From JADZFO01 sp964512635 (lineage in GTDB: Bacteria > 4484-113 > JAFGCY01): a stretch of 64,000 nt of DNA. Below are positions 23,216 to 31,577 of this stretch, piece by piece. Made by a program: the position numbers and the translations under genes. How positions within the stretch are numbered: position 1 is the first letter of the stretch; every line of letters starts with the position of its first letter. Location of the stretch: assembly GCA_964512635.1 (NCBI GenBank), contig CAZEJB010000019.1:1-64000 (forward strand). Direction: 5' to 3'. The notes beneath the pieces are model-generated. The model did not search any database. It saw only the letters and a list, made by a program, of their open reading frames with translations, and was not told where the DNA came from.

Positions 23216-24453
23216 TGCTTGGTCTGTTGATCCTGCCTGCTGATTCGCAGGCCGACAGTGGGAGGCAGGATTCTAGCGCTCTCCAGTTCCAGCGGCAAGC
23301 TGAGCTGCGGTCCAAAGCGGTAGGAGCCCGGCTCTAGCTGGCTGACATCTATATAGGCCTTGATCTGACCCTGCGCCTCGGCAGACAGCGGTTCGGCGCT
23401 TTGGGGGATCAGGTCAATGCTGACCGGGTCAAGTTCATAGCGCAGACCGGGCCTGCGTCCGCGCAGTTCTATCTGCACCTCGATGGTGCCGGGTTCCGCG
23501 GCGAGCGGTACGACTTCGACCTGCACATCACAGGACTGCGGGGCATCGACACCGTCCGGCAACCTGAAGGGATAGACAATGCTCGCCTGCGCTGCAAAGC
23601 TTGCATTGCGGCGGCTGACGTCCACCGGACTGGTGCTGAGGGTCGTCACCCCTTCGGGAACCACGGATGTGTCCAGCTTGACGTACATCACACTTGGGCT
23701 GAGGCTGTCAACCATGTAGCCTGCAGCAGGCTCGCCGACGTACTCCGGCAGGACCTTCAGCACCTTGATCGAACCTACCGGCAGCGGGGTCAGGGTGTAG
23801 TCCACCTGCTCCGGCTCGAGGCGGATCAGGCTCTGGTTCAGCAGGTGTCCGTCGCGGTCGTAAAGGCGCACAGGAAAGCGCTCCATCAAGGGCTCAAGCT
23901 TGTCGGTGATACGCCGGTCCAGCTTGCTGAGATCCGGCTCGATCTGGGCTACGGCGATGTTCTCGATCATGCTGGCCGGGCCGCTGATCTGCACCGCCTC
24001 AGGGTTCAGGACCTCGGCGCCGATCTGAAAGTAGTCCGAGAGCTGGCCATGCTGGTCAATGCGCAGCTGCTTGATGATCTGCCCGCGGCGGTCAATCGAG
24101 ACATCGTAGTCGGTGAACTGCTGCCCGGTGATCGTTACCTGGCCGAGGTCCGGCAGCTGCACCGGCACCGTATAGTTCCCCGGCTCGGTCAGCTCCTGCA
24201 GGTTCAAGGAAGCCTGCGGCGCGATGCCCTGCAGGCGGCGGATCAGCCGGAAAGGCCCGCGCACATTGACGCGGATGCTGGGCTGAACGCTGTTGATCAG
24301 CAGCATGTCGCTGGACAGGCCGCGCACATGCAGCGGCAGGTGCAGCACTTCAGGCACCGGATAATTGACCTCATTGACCACATAGGCCGAGATCATCGCG
24401 GCCAGGATCAGGCTCAGCACCTTCAGACCACAGTTGTTGGTTATCAGCTTCAT
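23212..24453 (-). CDS. cdaR: YbbR-domain protein, CdaA regulator
   Basis: The 413-residue product has one N-terminal membrane segment (about 9-27, GLKVLSLILAAMISAYVV) and an outside part made of repeated beta-rich YbbR units. Recurrent elements are P..V.V.GP (VNVRGPFRLI, VQISGPASMI) and GSIKVLKVLPEYVGEPAAGY. It lies 21 bases after cdaA and overlaps glmM by four bases. In Firmicutes CdaR binds CdaA in the membrane and modulates c-di-AMP synthesis; the same role is inferred from gene order. Confidence 0.9.
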   Translation of the reverse strand: MKLITNNCGLKVLSLILAAMISAYVVNEVNYPVPEVLHLPLHVRGLSSDMLLINSVQPSIRVNVRGPFRLIRRLQGIAPQASLNLQELTEPGNYTVPVQLPDLGQVTITGQQFTDYDVSIDRRGQIIKQLRIDQHGQLSDYFQIGAEVLNPEAVQISGPASMIENIAVAQIEPDLSKLDRRITDKLEPLMERFPVRLYDRDGHLLNQSLIRLEPEQVDYTLTPLPVGSIKVLKVLPEYVGEPAAGYMVDSLSPSVMYVKLDTSVVPEGVTTLSTSPVDVSRRNASFAAQASIVYPFRLPDGVDAPQSCDVQVEVVPLAAEPGTIEVQIELRGRRPGLRYELDPVSIDLIPQSAEPLSAEAQGQIKAYIDVSQLEPGSYRFGPQLSLPLELESARILPPTVGLRISRQDQQTKQ

Positions 24454-24474
24454 GCTGGATCTGCCTGCGCCGGC

Positions 24475-25293
24475 CTAGAGCAATGCCGGCCGCGGTACCA
24501 GGCTGGCGAAACTCTCGTTGACTTCAAGGATTGCGCTGAGCTGTTCGGTGAACTGCGGCCCGCGCAGTGCCCGGGCAATGCGGCCGTTAAAGACGATGCT
24601 GGCCTCCCCGCGCTCTTCGCTGACCACGACAATTGCGGCGTCGCAGCGTTCGGACAGCCCGATGGCCGCACGGTGCCGCGTGCCAAGTTCGCCGGGGATC
24701 GCCGCATTCTCGCTGATCGGCAGAATGTTGCCCGCGGAGTCGATGCGCCCGCCGCGGATCAGCACCGCGCCGTCGTGCATCGGATTGTGCCGCTCAAAGA
24801 GGCTCACGAGAAAGCGGTCGGAGAGCGTGGCGTCCAGGCTGGTTCCGGGGACGATGTGCTGGCCGATATCGTCGTCACGCTCAAGCACAATCAGCGCCCC
24901 CATCTTGTGCTCGGCCAGATAGGCCACCGCCTCGCCCAGTTCCTCCCTCAGGCTGGTCTCCGGGCGCCGCACTTCCTGCGGAGCGAAGATGCCCATCAGG
25001 CGGCTGCGCTTGCCGGCCTGCTCCAGCAGGCTGCGGATCTCCGGTGCGAAAATGACGATCATCGCCAGGGGTCCGATCACCAGCAGCTTCTCGAGGATGA
25101 AGACCATGGTGATCAGGTTGAAACGCTGACAGACGAAGTAGACCAGCACAACCAGCGCCAGGCCCTGCAGGACGAGCGCGGTCTTGGTGCCGCGTACGTA
25201 CACAAAGAGGTAATACAGCAGGACTGCAACCAGCAGGGTATCGACGATCTGCAGGTAGTTGCCGGCGAGCAAACCTCCGAGTCCCTGCAGCAT
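24475..25293 (-). CDS. cdaA: Membrane diadenylate cyclase CdaA
   Basis: CdaA joins two ATP into cyclic di-AMP, a second messenger linked to wall, potassium and osmotic control. The 272-residue protein has three membrane segments in the first about 85 residues, then the DisA_N catalytic domain with both defining motifs: DGA (174-176, PMHDGAVLI) and RHR (206-208, GTRHRAAIG). Length is typical. The NlpC/P60 hydrolase gene ends only 19 bases before its start, so wall hydrolysis and c-di-AMP synthesis may share a transcript. Confidence 0.96.
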   Translation of the reverse strand: MLQGLGGLLAGNYLQIVDTLLVAVLLYYLFVYVRGTKTALVLQGLALVVLVYFVCQRFNLITMVFILEKLLVIGPLAMIVIFAPEIRSLLEQAGKRSRLMGIFAPQEVRRPETSLREELGEAVAYLAEHKMGALIVLERDDDIGQHIVPGTSLDATLSDRFLVSLFERHNPMHDGAVLIRGGRIDSAGNILPISENAAIPGELGTRHRAAIGLSERCDAAIVVVSEERGEASIVFNGRIARALRGPQFTEQLSAILEVNESFASLVPRPALL

Positions 25294-25312
25294 TGAGCCC
25301 CCTATAGCTGTG

Positions 25313-26203
25313 TTAGAAGCGCCGTGCGAAGGCGTAGTGGTTCTTGAAATACTTGCTGCTCAGCGAAGTAATCGCCACCTTGCCGATGCTCTGGCTGGCG
25401 TGGATGAACTTGCCCTTGCCAACATAGATGCCGACGTGGGACAGATAGCGGTTGTCCTTGTCATCGCGGAAGAAAACAAGGTCTCCGGCGCGCAGGTCAT
25501 CCGGGTGGATATAGCGTCCTTCAAGGGCCTGCAGGCTGGCGCGGTGCACCATGCTCAGACCCTGGTTGCTCAGGCAGACCTTGGTCAGGCCGGAGCAATC
25601 AATGCCCTTGGTTGTAGTCCCGCCCAGCACGTACGGCGTACCAAGGTAGTCCATGGCATCCTCGACCAGCTGGCGGCCGTTGATCTCGGGACGGTAGGAC
25701 TCGTTGTAGTCGTAGGCCGCGGGATACTTCTTGCCGTTATGGCTGGTCCGCCAGGCCTGGCCCTCGCGATCATCAAACTCGCGCTGGCGTACCGGGGGGC
25801 GGGAGTCCTCAAACACTGTGCTCTCCGTAGGATCCACCTGCCAATATGATAGATCATCCTTGGTCGGCTTGGCCATCCGCCCGCTGATCAGCATCTTCTT
25901 GGGCGGTTCCACACCCAGCACTTCCACCTCGCCCATCGGGACATACAGGAAGCTGTCGGTCTCCTTGTCCTTGAGCAGATAGAAGTCCTTAACGGTCGTG
26001 ACAGCCGTGAACTTTTCGCCAGCCTCAGCCGAGCGCACAACTTCGCCGTCGAAGTCGGGACTGCGCAGCAGCCCCACCCCGTCGCTCTTGACGCGGATAG
26101 TCGTGTCCTCAGCGTGCGCAAACAGTGGCAGAGCCACCGCCAGCACAAGGCAGGCAACAGCGTTCACAAACCAGGCGTTAGTCCTCATCAACCCTCTCAT
26201 CAA
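25313..26203 (-). CDS. Secreted NlpC/P60 peptidoglycan hydrolase with SH3-like domain
   Basis: The 296-residue protein has a signal peptide (1 to about 31, cut after AHA), an SH3-like beta domain (about 35-100), and a C-terminal NlpC/P60 peptidase that cuts D-Glu/DAP-type bonds in the wall. The catalytic residues are visible: Cys203 in GIDCSGLT, His256 in SHVGIYVG and His268 in FIHASQS. Domain order matches YkfC/SH3-NlpC hydrolases involved in murein turnover. The start at 26203 (MMRGLMRTN) has an alternative Met five residues on; this does not change the signal peptide. Confidence 0.92.
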   Translation of the reverse strand: MMRGLMRTNAWFVNAVACLVLAVALPLFAHAEDTTIRVKSDGVGLLRSPDFDGEVVRSAEAGEKFTAVTTVKDFYLLKDKETDSFLYVPMGEVEVLGVEPPKKMLISGRMAKPTKDDLSYWQVDPTESTVFEDSRPPVRQREFDDREGQAWRTSHNGKKYPAAYDYNESYRPEINGRQLVEDAMDYLGTPYVLGGTTTKGIDCSGLTKVCLSNQGLSMVHRASLQALEGRYIHPDDLRAGDLVFFRDDKDNRYLSHVGIYVGKGKFIHASQSIGKVAITSLSSKYFKNHYAFARRF

Positions 26204-26253
26204 ATCACCTGCCAGACGCCCAGCCGATTCAGGCTGTTCAGCCCTGCGGGCGC

Positions 26254-26652
26254 TTAACGCTTGCTGAACTGGAACTTCTTGCGGGCGCGCTTCTGACCGT
26301 ACTTCTTGCGCTCCTTGGCGCGCGGGTCACGGGTCAGCAGGTTCTTCTTCTTGAGCGCATCGCGATAGTTCGGGTTCAGCTCAACCAGGAAGCGGGAGAT
26401 GCCAAGGGCGATCGAGTCGCTCTGGCCGGTAATCCCGCCGCCGTTGACGTTGGCAAAGACGTCATACTTGTCCGCCAGCTCAACCACACGCAGAGGTTCC
26501 TGCACGCGCAGCTGGGTGTTGATCGTCTTGAAGTACTCCGGCAGCGCCTTGCCGTTGATCTTGAAGGCGCCACTGCCCGGACGCAGGAACACACGCGCCA
26601 CCGCGGTCTTGCGGCGGCCCACTGTTATACGCTGAAATTCGGTCTCGGCCAT
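26254..26652 (-). CDS. rpsI: 30S ribosomal protein S9
   Basis: S9 reaches with its basic C-terminal tail to the P-site tRNA. The 132-residue protein starts at the ATG 26652 (MAETEFQRITVGRRKTAVAR); upstream codons overlap rplM and are excluded. The motifs GRRKTAVARVFL, GGGITGQ and the terminal KFQFSKR, whose last Arg contacts tRNA, are intact. It follows rplM by 25 bases as in most bacteria. Confidence 0.97.
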   Translation of the reverse strand: MAETEFQRITVGRRKTAVARVFLRPGSGAFKINGKALPEYFKTINTQLRVQEPLRVVELADKYDVFANVNGGGITGQSDSIALGISRFLVELNPNYRDALKKKNLLTRDPRAKERKKYGQKRARKKFQFSKR

Positions 26653-26677
26653 TTCTCTCTGTGCTCCTATCCGGTCC

Positions 26678-27148
26678 TTAAAGCTTCGCCAGCTCGTCAA
26701 CAGTGATCACCACCGGGCCCTGGGCCGCATGGGGATGATCAGTTCCAGTGTACACCTTGAGCTTGGTAATCAGACGGTTACCCAGCTTGTTGTGCGGCAG
26801 CATGCCCTTGACGGCATCACGCACCACCTCACGCGGATCCTTCGCCAGACGGTCGCGCAGCATCGTCGCGCGCAGTCCGCCGGGGTAGCCGCTATGACGG
26901 TAATAGATCTTCTGCAGCAGCTTGTTGCCGGTCACCCGAAGCTTGTCTGCATTCAGCACCACGACGAACGCGCCGGTATCCTGGCCCGGAGTGAACTGCG
27001 CGTGGGTCTTGCCAATAATCAGCTTGGCAATGCCCACCGCCGCGCGGCCGAGCACCTGGTCGGCCATGTCGACCACATACCACTTCCGTTCAACACGATC
27101 CTTCGTGAAGTACGGCGTCTGGTTCGCGTTCATCTTATGCTCTGTCAT
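26678..27148 (-). CDS. rplM: 50S ribosomal protein L13
   Basis: L13 is an early 50S assembly protein. The product is 156 residues from the ATG at 27148, chosen because AAGGTG sits five bases upstream; a GTG directly before is also possible. The family motifs WYVVDMADQVLGRAA, INAD-like VVLNADKLRVTGNK, YYRHSGYPGG and VKGMLPHNKLG are present. The N-terminus is about ten residues longer than in Escherichia coli. It pairs with rpsI. Confidence 0.96.
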   Translation of the reverse strand: MTEHKMNANQTPYFTKDRVERKWYVVDMADQVLGRAAVGIAKLIIGKTHAQFTPGQDTGAFVVVLNADKLRVTGNKLLQKIYYRHSGYPGGLRATMLRDRLAKDPREVVRDAVKGMLPHNKLGNRLITKLKVYTGTDHPHAAQGPVVITVDELAKL

Positions 27149-27192
27149 CACTGCACCTTATGGCCGGCAGTCGCAACCGCCGCCCGAGTATC

Positions 27193-27969
27193 TTAGCCCA
27201 GCTTGTCCTGATAAGTCACCTTAATCAGAGTCAGGCCCCTGGGCGGGGCCGGTTTGAACTTCAATCTCTTCTGCTGGCTCAGGGCCTGCCGGATATCCTC
27301 ATTGTTGAGCTCGCCGCGGCCGACGGCCACCAGGGCCCCCACCATTCGGCAAACCATGTGCCTCAGGAAGCGGTTGGCCCGCACGCGGATTGCGATGGCG
27401 GGCATCGAAGCCTGCCTGCCGCCATAGCTGAAGCCAGAGGTAAAGCCGCATTCCAGCACTGTGCAAAGCGTGCTGCCCTGTCCAGGAGTCGATGCTGCAA
27501 AGGCCGCATAGTCGTATTCGCCACTGAACAGCCGGGCTGCCAGAGCCATTTGCGCCAGATCGAACAGGTCCTCAAGCTCCCAGCTGAATCGCCAGTCAGC
27601 TGGCGAGGCAGATGGTGAACTCAGGCGGTATTCATAAGTCCGCTCCAGCGCATCAAAGCGCGGGTGGAACCCGTCCACCGTTTCGAACTGGCGCAGCACC
27701 CGCAAATCTGCAGGCAGACGCCCATTCAGCAGGCTCGGCAGCTTCTCAGCCGGCAAAGACAGGTCAGCATCAAAGACGCACACATTTGCCTGAGCGTGCA
27801 CACCGCTGTCGGTTCGGCTGGCCCAGAGCAACCTGGGCCGCTGCCCCAGAAGAGATTCAAGTCCGTTTTTCAAAGTCCCGTCAACCGTTCTTGCGCCAGG
27901 TCGCGTCTGCCCCTGGCTGCCCTGGAAGTCAGTGCCGTCATAGGCCACTTCCAGCGCGATGCGCTGCAT
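27193..27969 (-). CDS. truA: tRNA pseudouridine synthase A
   Basis: TruA makes pseudouridine at positions 38-40 of the tRNA anticodon arm. The 258-residue protein has the family opening LEVAYDGTDFQGSQ, the catalytic aspartate in ASRTDSGVHAQ, and the later motifs FHPRFDALERTYEYRL and RVRANRFLRHMVCRMVGALV. It starts three bases after the rplQ stop, so it is part of the ribosomal transcript, as in many bacteria. Confidence 0.96.
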   Translation of the reverse strand: MQRIALEVAYDGTDFQGSQGQTRPGARTVDGTLKNGLESLLGQRPRLLWASRTDSGVHAQANVCVFDADLSLPAEKLPSLLNGRLPADLRVLRQFETVDGFHPRFDALERTYEYRLSSPSASPADWRFSWELEDLFDLAQMALAARLFSGEYDYAAFAASTPGQGSTLCTVLECGFTSGFSYGGRQASMPAIAIRVRANRFLRHMVCRMVGALVAVGRGELNNEDIRQALSQQKRLKFKPAPPRGLTLIKVTYQDKLG

Positions 27970-27972
27970 GCC

Positions 27973-28350
27973 CTAGCCGGCGGCCGGAGGCGTGTAGCCG
28001 TTGATCGCCAGACGCACGACAAGCGCGTTGTCGCCGCGACGATAGTAAAGCTTCGTAATTGTGCAATAACCGCTCTGGACTTCCGCCAGGCCCGGCACAA
28101 CGTTGCGCAGCAGGGCCCGCAGCGGCGTCTTGCCGCCCGGCAGGTGGCTGGCCACGGTGCGGATCGCTGTCAGGTCGCCGCGCTTCGCGCGGGTGATCAG
28201 GCGCTCAGCCAGCGAGCGCACCGCCTTGGCGCGCGGCAGCGTGGTGTTGATCGCGCCGTGCTCGAACAGCGCCGCCACCTGGTTGCGCACAAGCGCGACA
28301 CGGGCGTCGGTCGGCATGCCAAGCTTGCTTTTGTTCATCTTGTGACGCAT
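27973..28350 (-). CDS. rplQ: 50S ribosomal protein L17
   Basis: L17 lies near the peptide exit tunnel. The 125-residue protein has the expected MRHKMNKSKLGMPTDARVAL start (family: KLGR...HR), a basic helical core with RAKAVRSLAERLITRAKRGD, and GYCTITKLYYRRGDNALVVRL at the end. It starts 11 bases after rpoA, the usual order at the end of the alpha operon. Confidence 0.95.
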   Translation of the reverse strand: MRHKMNKSKLGMPTDARVALVRNQVAALFEHGAINTTLPRAKAVRSLAERLITRAKRGDLTAIRTVASHLPGGKTPLRALLRNVVPGLAEVQSGYCTITKLYYRRGDNALVVRLAINGYTPPAAG

Positions 28351-28361
28351 TGCCCTGGCTC

Positions 28362-29339
28362 CTACGATTCCTTCAGGTAAAGGCCCAGCTCCTGGAGCCG
28401 GTCGACAATATCAGTGAGGCTCTTCTCGCCGAAGTTCTTCAGCGCCATGAGCTGCTCGGGGGTGAACTCGATCAGTTCGCTGACCTTGCGGATATTGGCG
28501 TTGCGCAGGCAGTTGTAGGCGCGGCCGGGGAGCTGAAGGTCTTCGACCGTCATGCCCAGCTTGGCCTGCAGCTCCGGATCCACCACGGTTTCGACCGGGG
28601 TGTAGGTCATCATGGAGCTCTGCTGTTCGGTGATCCAGGTCAGGTAGCGGCGCAGCTCGGCCGCGCCCTCGCCCAGGACGGCGTCCGGGCTCTTGGTTGC
28701 ATTCGTCTCGATGGTCAGGATCAGCTTCTCAAAGTCGGTCGCTGATCCGACGCGGGTGTTCTCCACCTGGAAGGCCACCCGCTCGACGGGGCTGTAGTTG
28801 CAGTCGAGGGTGATCACGCCGATCGGCGCATCCTTGCGCTTCAGTTCCGCGGCGGTCTTATAGCCCAGACCGCGGCTGACGACGGCATCAATCTCCAGCT
28901 TGCTCTTGGCATCCGTGAGCGTGCAGATAACCTGCTCAGGATTAAGGATCTCGGCCTCGGCATTCGGCTGGAAGTCGCCGGCGGTCACCACACGCTCACC
29001 GGAAACGGAGAGGTGCAGGTTCTGCGTGCGGCTCTTGCCCAGAATGTTGACCTTGATCCGGCGGATGTTGAGGAGCAGCTCGATGCTGTCCTCCAGCACA
29101 CCCTCCAGCGCCTGGTATTCATGGGGCAGGCCTTCGATCTTGACCTCGGTAATACCACAACCCTGGATGTTGGAGAGGATCGTGCGCCGCAGCGCATTAC
29201 CCAGCGTCGCACCAAAACCGCGCGGCAAGGGCTCGATGCTGAAGGTACAGGTGTTCCCGTCCTCCGCAATGAGCTTCGTCATGCCGAGCAGGTGAAACGC
29301 CGAGAGGCTCTCCGCTTGACCGTTAGTCGTGAAATCCAT
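28362..29339 (-). CDS. rpoA: RNA polymerase alpha subunit
   Basis: The alpha dimer starts RNA polymerase assembly and its C-terminal domain binds UP elements and activators. The 325-residue protein has both domains: the N-terminal with FSIEPLPRGFGATLGNALRR and IEGLPHEYQALEGVLED, and the C-terminal with LPGRAYNCLRNANIRKVSEL and LMALKNFGEKSLTDI. Length is normal. A 104-base gap separates it from rpsK; rpsD, which often lies here, is absent. Confidence 0.97.
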   Translation of the reverse strand: MDFTTNGQAESLSAFHLLGMTKLIAEDGNTCTFSIEPLPRGFGATLGNALRRTILSNIQGCGITEVKIEGLPHEYQALEGVLEDSIELLLNIRRIKVNILGKSRTQNLHLSVSGERVVTAGDFQPNAEAEILNPEQVICTLTDAKSKLEIDAVVSRGLGYKTAAELKRKDAPIGVITLDCNYSPVERVAFQVENTRVGSATDFEKLILTIETNATKSPDAVLGEGAAELRRYLTWITEQQSSMMTYTPVETVVDPELQAKLGMTVEDLQLPGRAYNCLRNANIRKVSELIEFTPEQLMALKNFGEKSLTDIVDRLQELGLYLKES

Positions 29340-29443
29340 TTCTGAAACCCTTCCCCCTGCCGGGGCCTGTCACTGGAAAGGGCCTGTGCTCTCGCCCAGG
29401 CCTTTCGCTTCTCAACCCATGGGCCTTGCCCTGCGGGCTCCGC

Positions 29444-29839
29444 CTAGACGCGGCGGCGGCCCTTCGGCCGGCAGCCGTTATGGGCCACCGGAGTGAGATC
29501 CTTGATCAGCTTGACCTTGACTCCAAGGTTATTGACCGTGCGGACGGCGGCTTCCTTACCGGAGCCCGGGCCGCGCGTGAAGATGTAAACCTCACGCAGG
29601 CCGCTGTCCAGTGCCTTGCGCAGCACGGTCTCGCAGGCCACCTGGGCAGCGTAAGCCGTGCCCTTCTTGGCGCCCTTGAAACCACGGCTGCCACTGCTGC
29701 TCCAGCCGAAGGCATTGCCGTCCGGATCGGTAAGCGTGACAATCGTGTTGTTAAACATCGAGTGGATATGAACGTGCCCAACCGGCAGGTTCTTCTTCTC
29801 GCGCTTACGTCCCGTCGTTTTCTTTTGAGCCCTCGCCAC
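29444..29839 (-). CDS. rpsK: 30S ribosomal protein S11
   Basis: S11 forms the platform of the 30S subunit near the E site. I take the GTG at 29839 as start (VARAQKKTTGRKREKKN), giving 131 residues; the open frame runs further upstream but is not S11-like there. Motifs GHVHIHSMFNNTIVTLTD, WSSSGSRGFKGAKKGT and the terminal PVAHNGCRPKGRRRV are intact. It follows rpsM by 80 bases. Confidence 0.96.
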   Translation of the reverse strand: MARAQKKTTGRKREKKNLPVGHVHIHSMFNNTIVTLTDPDGNAFGWSSSGSRGFKGAKKGTAYAAQVACETVLRKALDSGLREVYIFTRGPGSGKEAAVRTVNNLGVKVKLIKDLTPVAHNGCRPKGRRRV

Positions 29840-29919
29840 CGCGAATACCCCGCAAAGCCTAGAATTGCCAAATGCAAAGACAACCAGCCGGCGGAGCCGG
29901 CTGGACAATACGCTACTTC

Positions 29920-30306
29920 TTACTTCTTGCCCGGACGCTTCTTACCGGCGACCGGAGCACGCTTCGGACCCTTGCGGGTACGGGCGTTGGTGCGGGTACG
30001 CTGGCCACGGACCGGAAGTCCGCGCCGGTGACGCACACCGCGATAGCAGTTGATTTCAACCAGACGCTTGATGTTGAGTGTGACTTCCTTGCGCAGGTCA
30101 CCCTCAAGCGCCAGACCAAGATCGCCGATCGCTTCGCGGATCGCGTTCTCCTCGTCTACGCTGAGGTCCTTGACGCGCTTGCTGATGTCCACACCAGCGC
30201 GGCTCAGGATGCGCTCGCTGGTCGCGCGGCCCACGCCAAAGACATAGGTCAGCCCGATAACGATGCGCTTGTTCGAAGGAAGCTCGACGCCTTCAATACG
30301 TGCCAT
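29920..30306 (-). CDS. rpsM: 30S ribosomal protein S13
   Basis: S13 contacts the 50S subunit and the P-site tRNA. The 128-residue product shows MARIEGVELPSNKRIVIGL, YVFGVGRATSERILSRAG, and the basic tail YRGVRHRRGLPVRGQRTR followed by a Lys-rich end. It starts four bases after the rpmJ stop, so the two are surely co-transcribed. Confidence 0.97.
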   Translation of the reverse strand: MARIEGVELPSNKRIVIGLTYVFGVGRATSERILSRAGVDISKRVKDLSVDEENAIREAIGDLGLALEGDLRKEVTLNIKRLVEINCYRGVRHRRGLPVRGQRTRTNARTRKGPKRAPVAGKKRPGKK

Positions 30307-30310
30307 ATTT

Positions 30311-30427
30311 TTAGCCCTGCCGCTGCTTCATCTTGGGATTCTTCTTGTTGATCACGTACAGGCGACCCTTCCGCCGGACGATCTGGCAGGTCTTGGTACG
30401 CCGTTTGATTGAAGCACAAACCTTCAT
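30311..30427 (-). CDS. rpmJ: 50S ribosomal protein L36, zinc ligands lost
   Basis: The 38-residue product begins MKVCASIKRRTKTCQIVRRK, has GRLYVINKKNP and ends KMKQRQG, the recognisable L36 frame. Zinc-type L36 carries C-x2-C, a further Cys and a His. Here only Cys14 stands at a ligand position. The first ligand position is Thr, the third (in VIC-NP of the family) is Asn or Lys, and the His before KQRQG is Met; Cys4 is outside the site. It should not bind zinc as the classic form does. AGGA lies just before the ATG at 30427. Confidence 0.93.
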   Translation of the reverse strand: MKVCASIKRRTKTCQIVRRKGRLYVINKKNPKMKQRQG

Positions 30428-30463
30428 CTTCCTATCCTATAGTGACAAACGTTCCGCCGCAGC

Positions 30464-30790
30464 TTAAAGCTTGTCAATGATTCTCGCCCGCCCCGGTTCA
30501 AAAGGCGAAAGTTCGCAGCGCACGCGGTCGCCCGGCGCCAGACCGATCAGGCGAACTTTTAGTTTAGCACTTTTTTCCGCCCAAATGCAACGCCCGGCAC
30601 TATTTTCCAGAGAAACTCGCCCGGCGTTCTCTCCCCCGGCGCCGCTGAGCAGCAGCTGGTTGGGGTCAAGCGGCAGCGGGGCGCCTGTCCTGGCCAGCTC
30701 AACATCCAGTTCGACGCAGACCTTGCCCCCCGGGATCAGCTCTAATACCGTCCCGCTGACGCTGATAACCTTTTCGCCGGGGCTATCCAC
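30464..30790 (-). CDS. infA: Translation initiation factor IF-1 with an about 33-residue insert
   Basis: IF-1 occupies the ribosomal A site during initiation; normal proteins are about 72 residues in one OB fold. Here the start GTG 30790 has GGAGG five bases upstream and overlaps the map end by eight bases; a TTG at 30805 is less likely. The 108-residue product begins with the family's first strands (VISVSGTVLELIPGGKVCVE) and ends with the family's last part (GLAPGDRVRCELSPFEPGRA). Between them an extra stretch of about 33 residues (ARTGAPLPLDPNQLLLSGAG and what follows) is inserted in the OB fold. The family's basic loop GKMR is AEKSAKLK here. Its position in front of rpmJ confirms identity. 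Confidence 0.88.
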   Translation of the reverse strand: MDSPGEKVISVSGTVLELIPGGKVCVELDVELARTGAPLPLDPNQLLLSGAGGENAGRVSLENSAGRCIWAEKSAKLKVRLIGLAPGDRVRCELSPFEPGRARIIDKL

Positions 30791-31577
30791 CGGAACCTCC
30801 GCCAAAGCGCGCCCGGGAATCTTCGTCCTTGGTATCAGTCAGGATCCAGCCACGGCCCTCCCAGCAGGCCACCGTATGCTCAAAATGCGCGGCACGGCTG
30901 CCATCCGCCGTTTTATAGCACCAGTTGTCGCTGGCCAGGATGATCTGGCTGCTGCCGAGGCTGGCCATTGGCTCTATCGCGATTACCCAGCCGTCCTGGA
31001 CGATCGGCCGGCGGCCTCCGGGGTCGAAGTTATAGACTGTCGGCTCCTCGTGCAGCGAAAAGCCGACGCCGTGGCCCGTAAGCTCCATGATGATGCCAAG
31101 CTGGTGCTGGACCAGGCTGCGCTGGATCGCGCGGCTCACATTCGCCAGCGCCTGGCGCGCGGCCAGGGCCGCGATGCCGGCATACAAGGACTCGCGAGTG
31201 CCCTTCAGCAGGCGCTGGATGTCCGGCGGCGGATGCTCGCCAACGTAGTATGTCCGGGCTGAGTCGCTGATGTAGCCCCCCAGGTTGACACCGAGGTCAA
31301 TGCTGACGACATCTCCTGCGCGTACAGCCCGCTCACCGGGAATTCCGTGGACCACTTCTTCGTTAAAACTGATACAGGTCTGGCGCGGATAGCCCTTGTA
31401 GCCCATGAAAGCGGAGGTCGCCCCTTCGCGCTCCAGGAAGCCCAGGGCGAAGTCGTCCAGCTCCCGGGCGCTAACACCGGGCTGTACCTGCGGCGCGAGC
31501 TCTTCGTGCAGGCGCGAAAGCACCTGCCCGCTGCGCCAGATGCCGCGGATGTCTTCGAGGGTCTTAAGCCGGAGCAT
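30783..31577 (-). CDS. map: Type I methionine aminopeptidase
   Basis: Map removes the start methionine from new proteins. The 264-residue protein has all five metal ligands in family context: SIDLGV and ISDSART (two Asp), TGHGVG (His), AIEPM (Glu) and FEHTV (Glu), plus the substrate histidine in EEVVHGIPG. A Gly/Ser-rich tail (ARFGGGSGG) follows; its codons supply the GGAGG in front of infA. It overlaps adk by 14 bases. Confidence 0.96.
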   Translation of the reverse strand: MLRLKTLEDIRGIWRSGQVLSRLHEELAPQVQPGVSARELDDFALGFLEREGATSAFMGYKGYPRQTCISFNEEVVHGIPGERAVRAGDVVSIDLGVNLGGYISDSARTYYVGEHPPPDIQRLLKGTRESLYAGIAALAARQALANVSRAIQRSLVQHQLGIIMELTGHGVGFSLHEEPTVYNFDPGGRRPIVQDGWVIAIEPMASLGSSQIILASDNWCYKTADGSRAAHFEHTVACWEGRGWILTDTKDEDSRARFGGGSGG

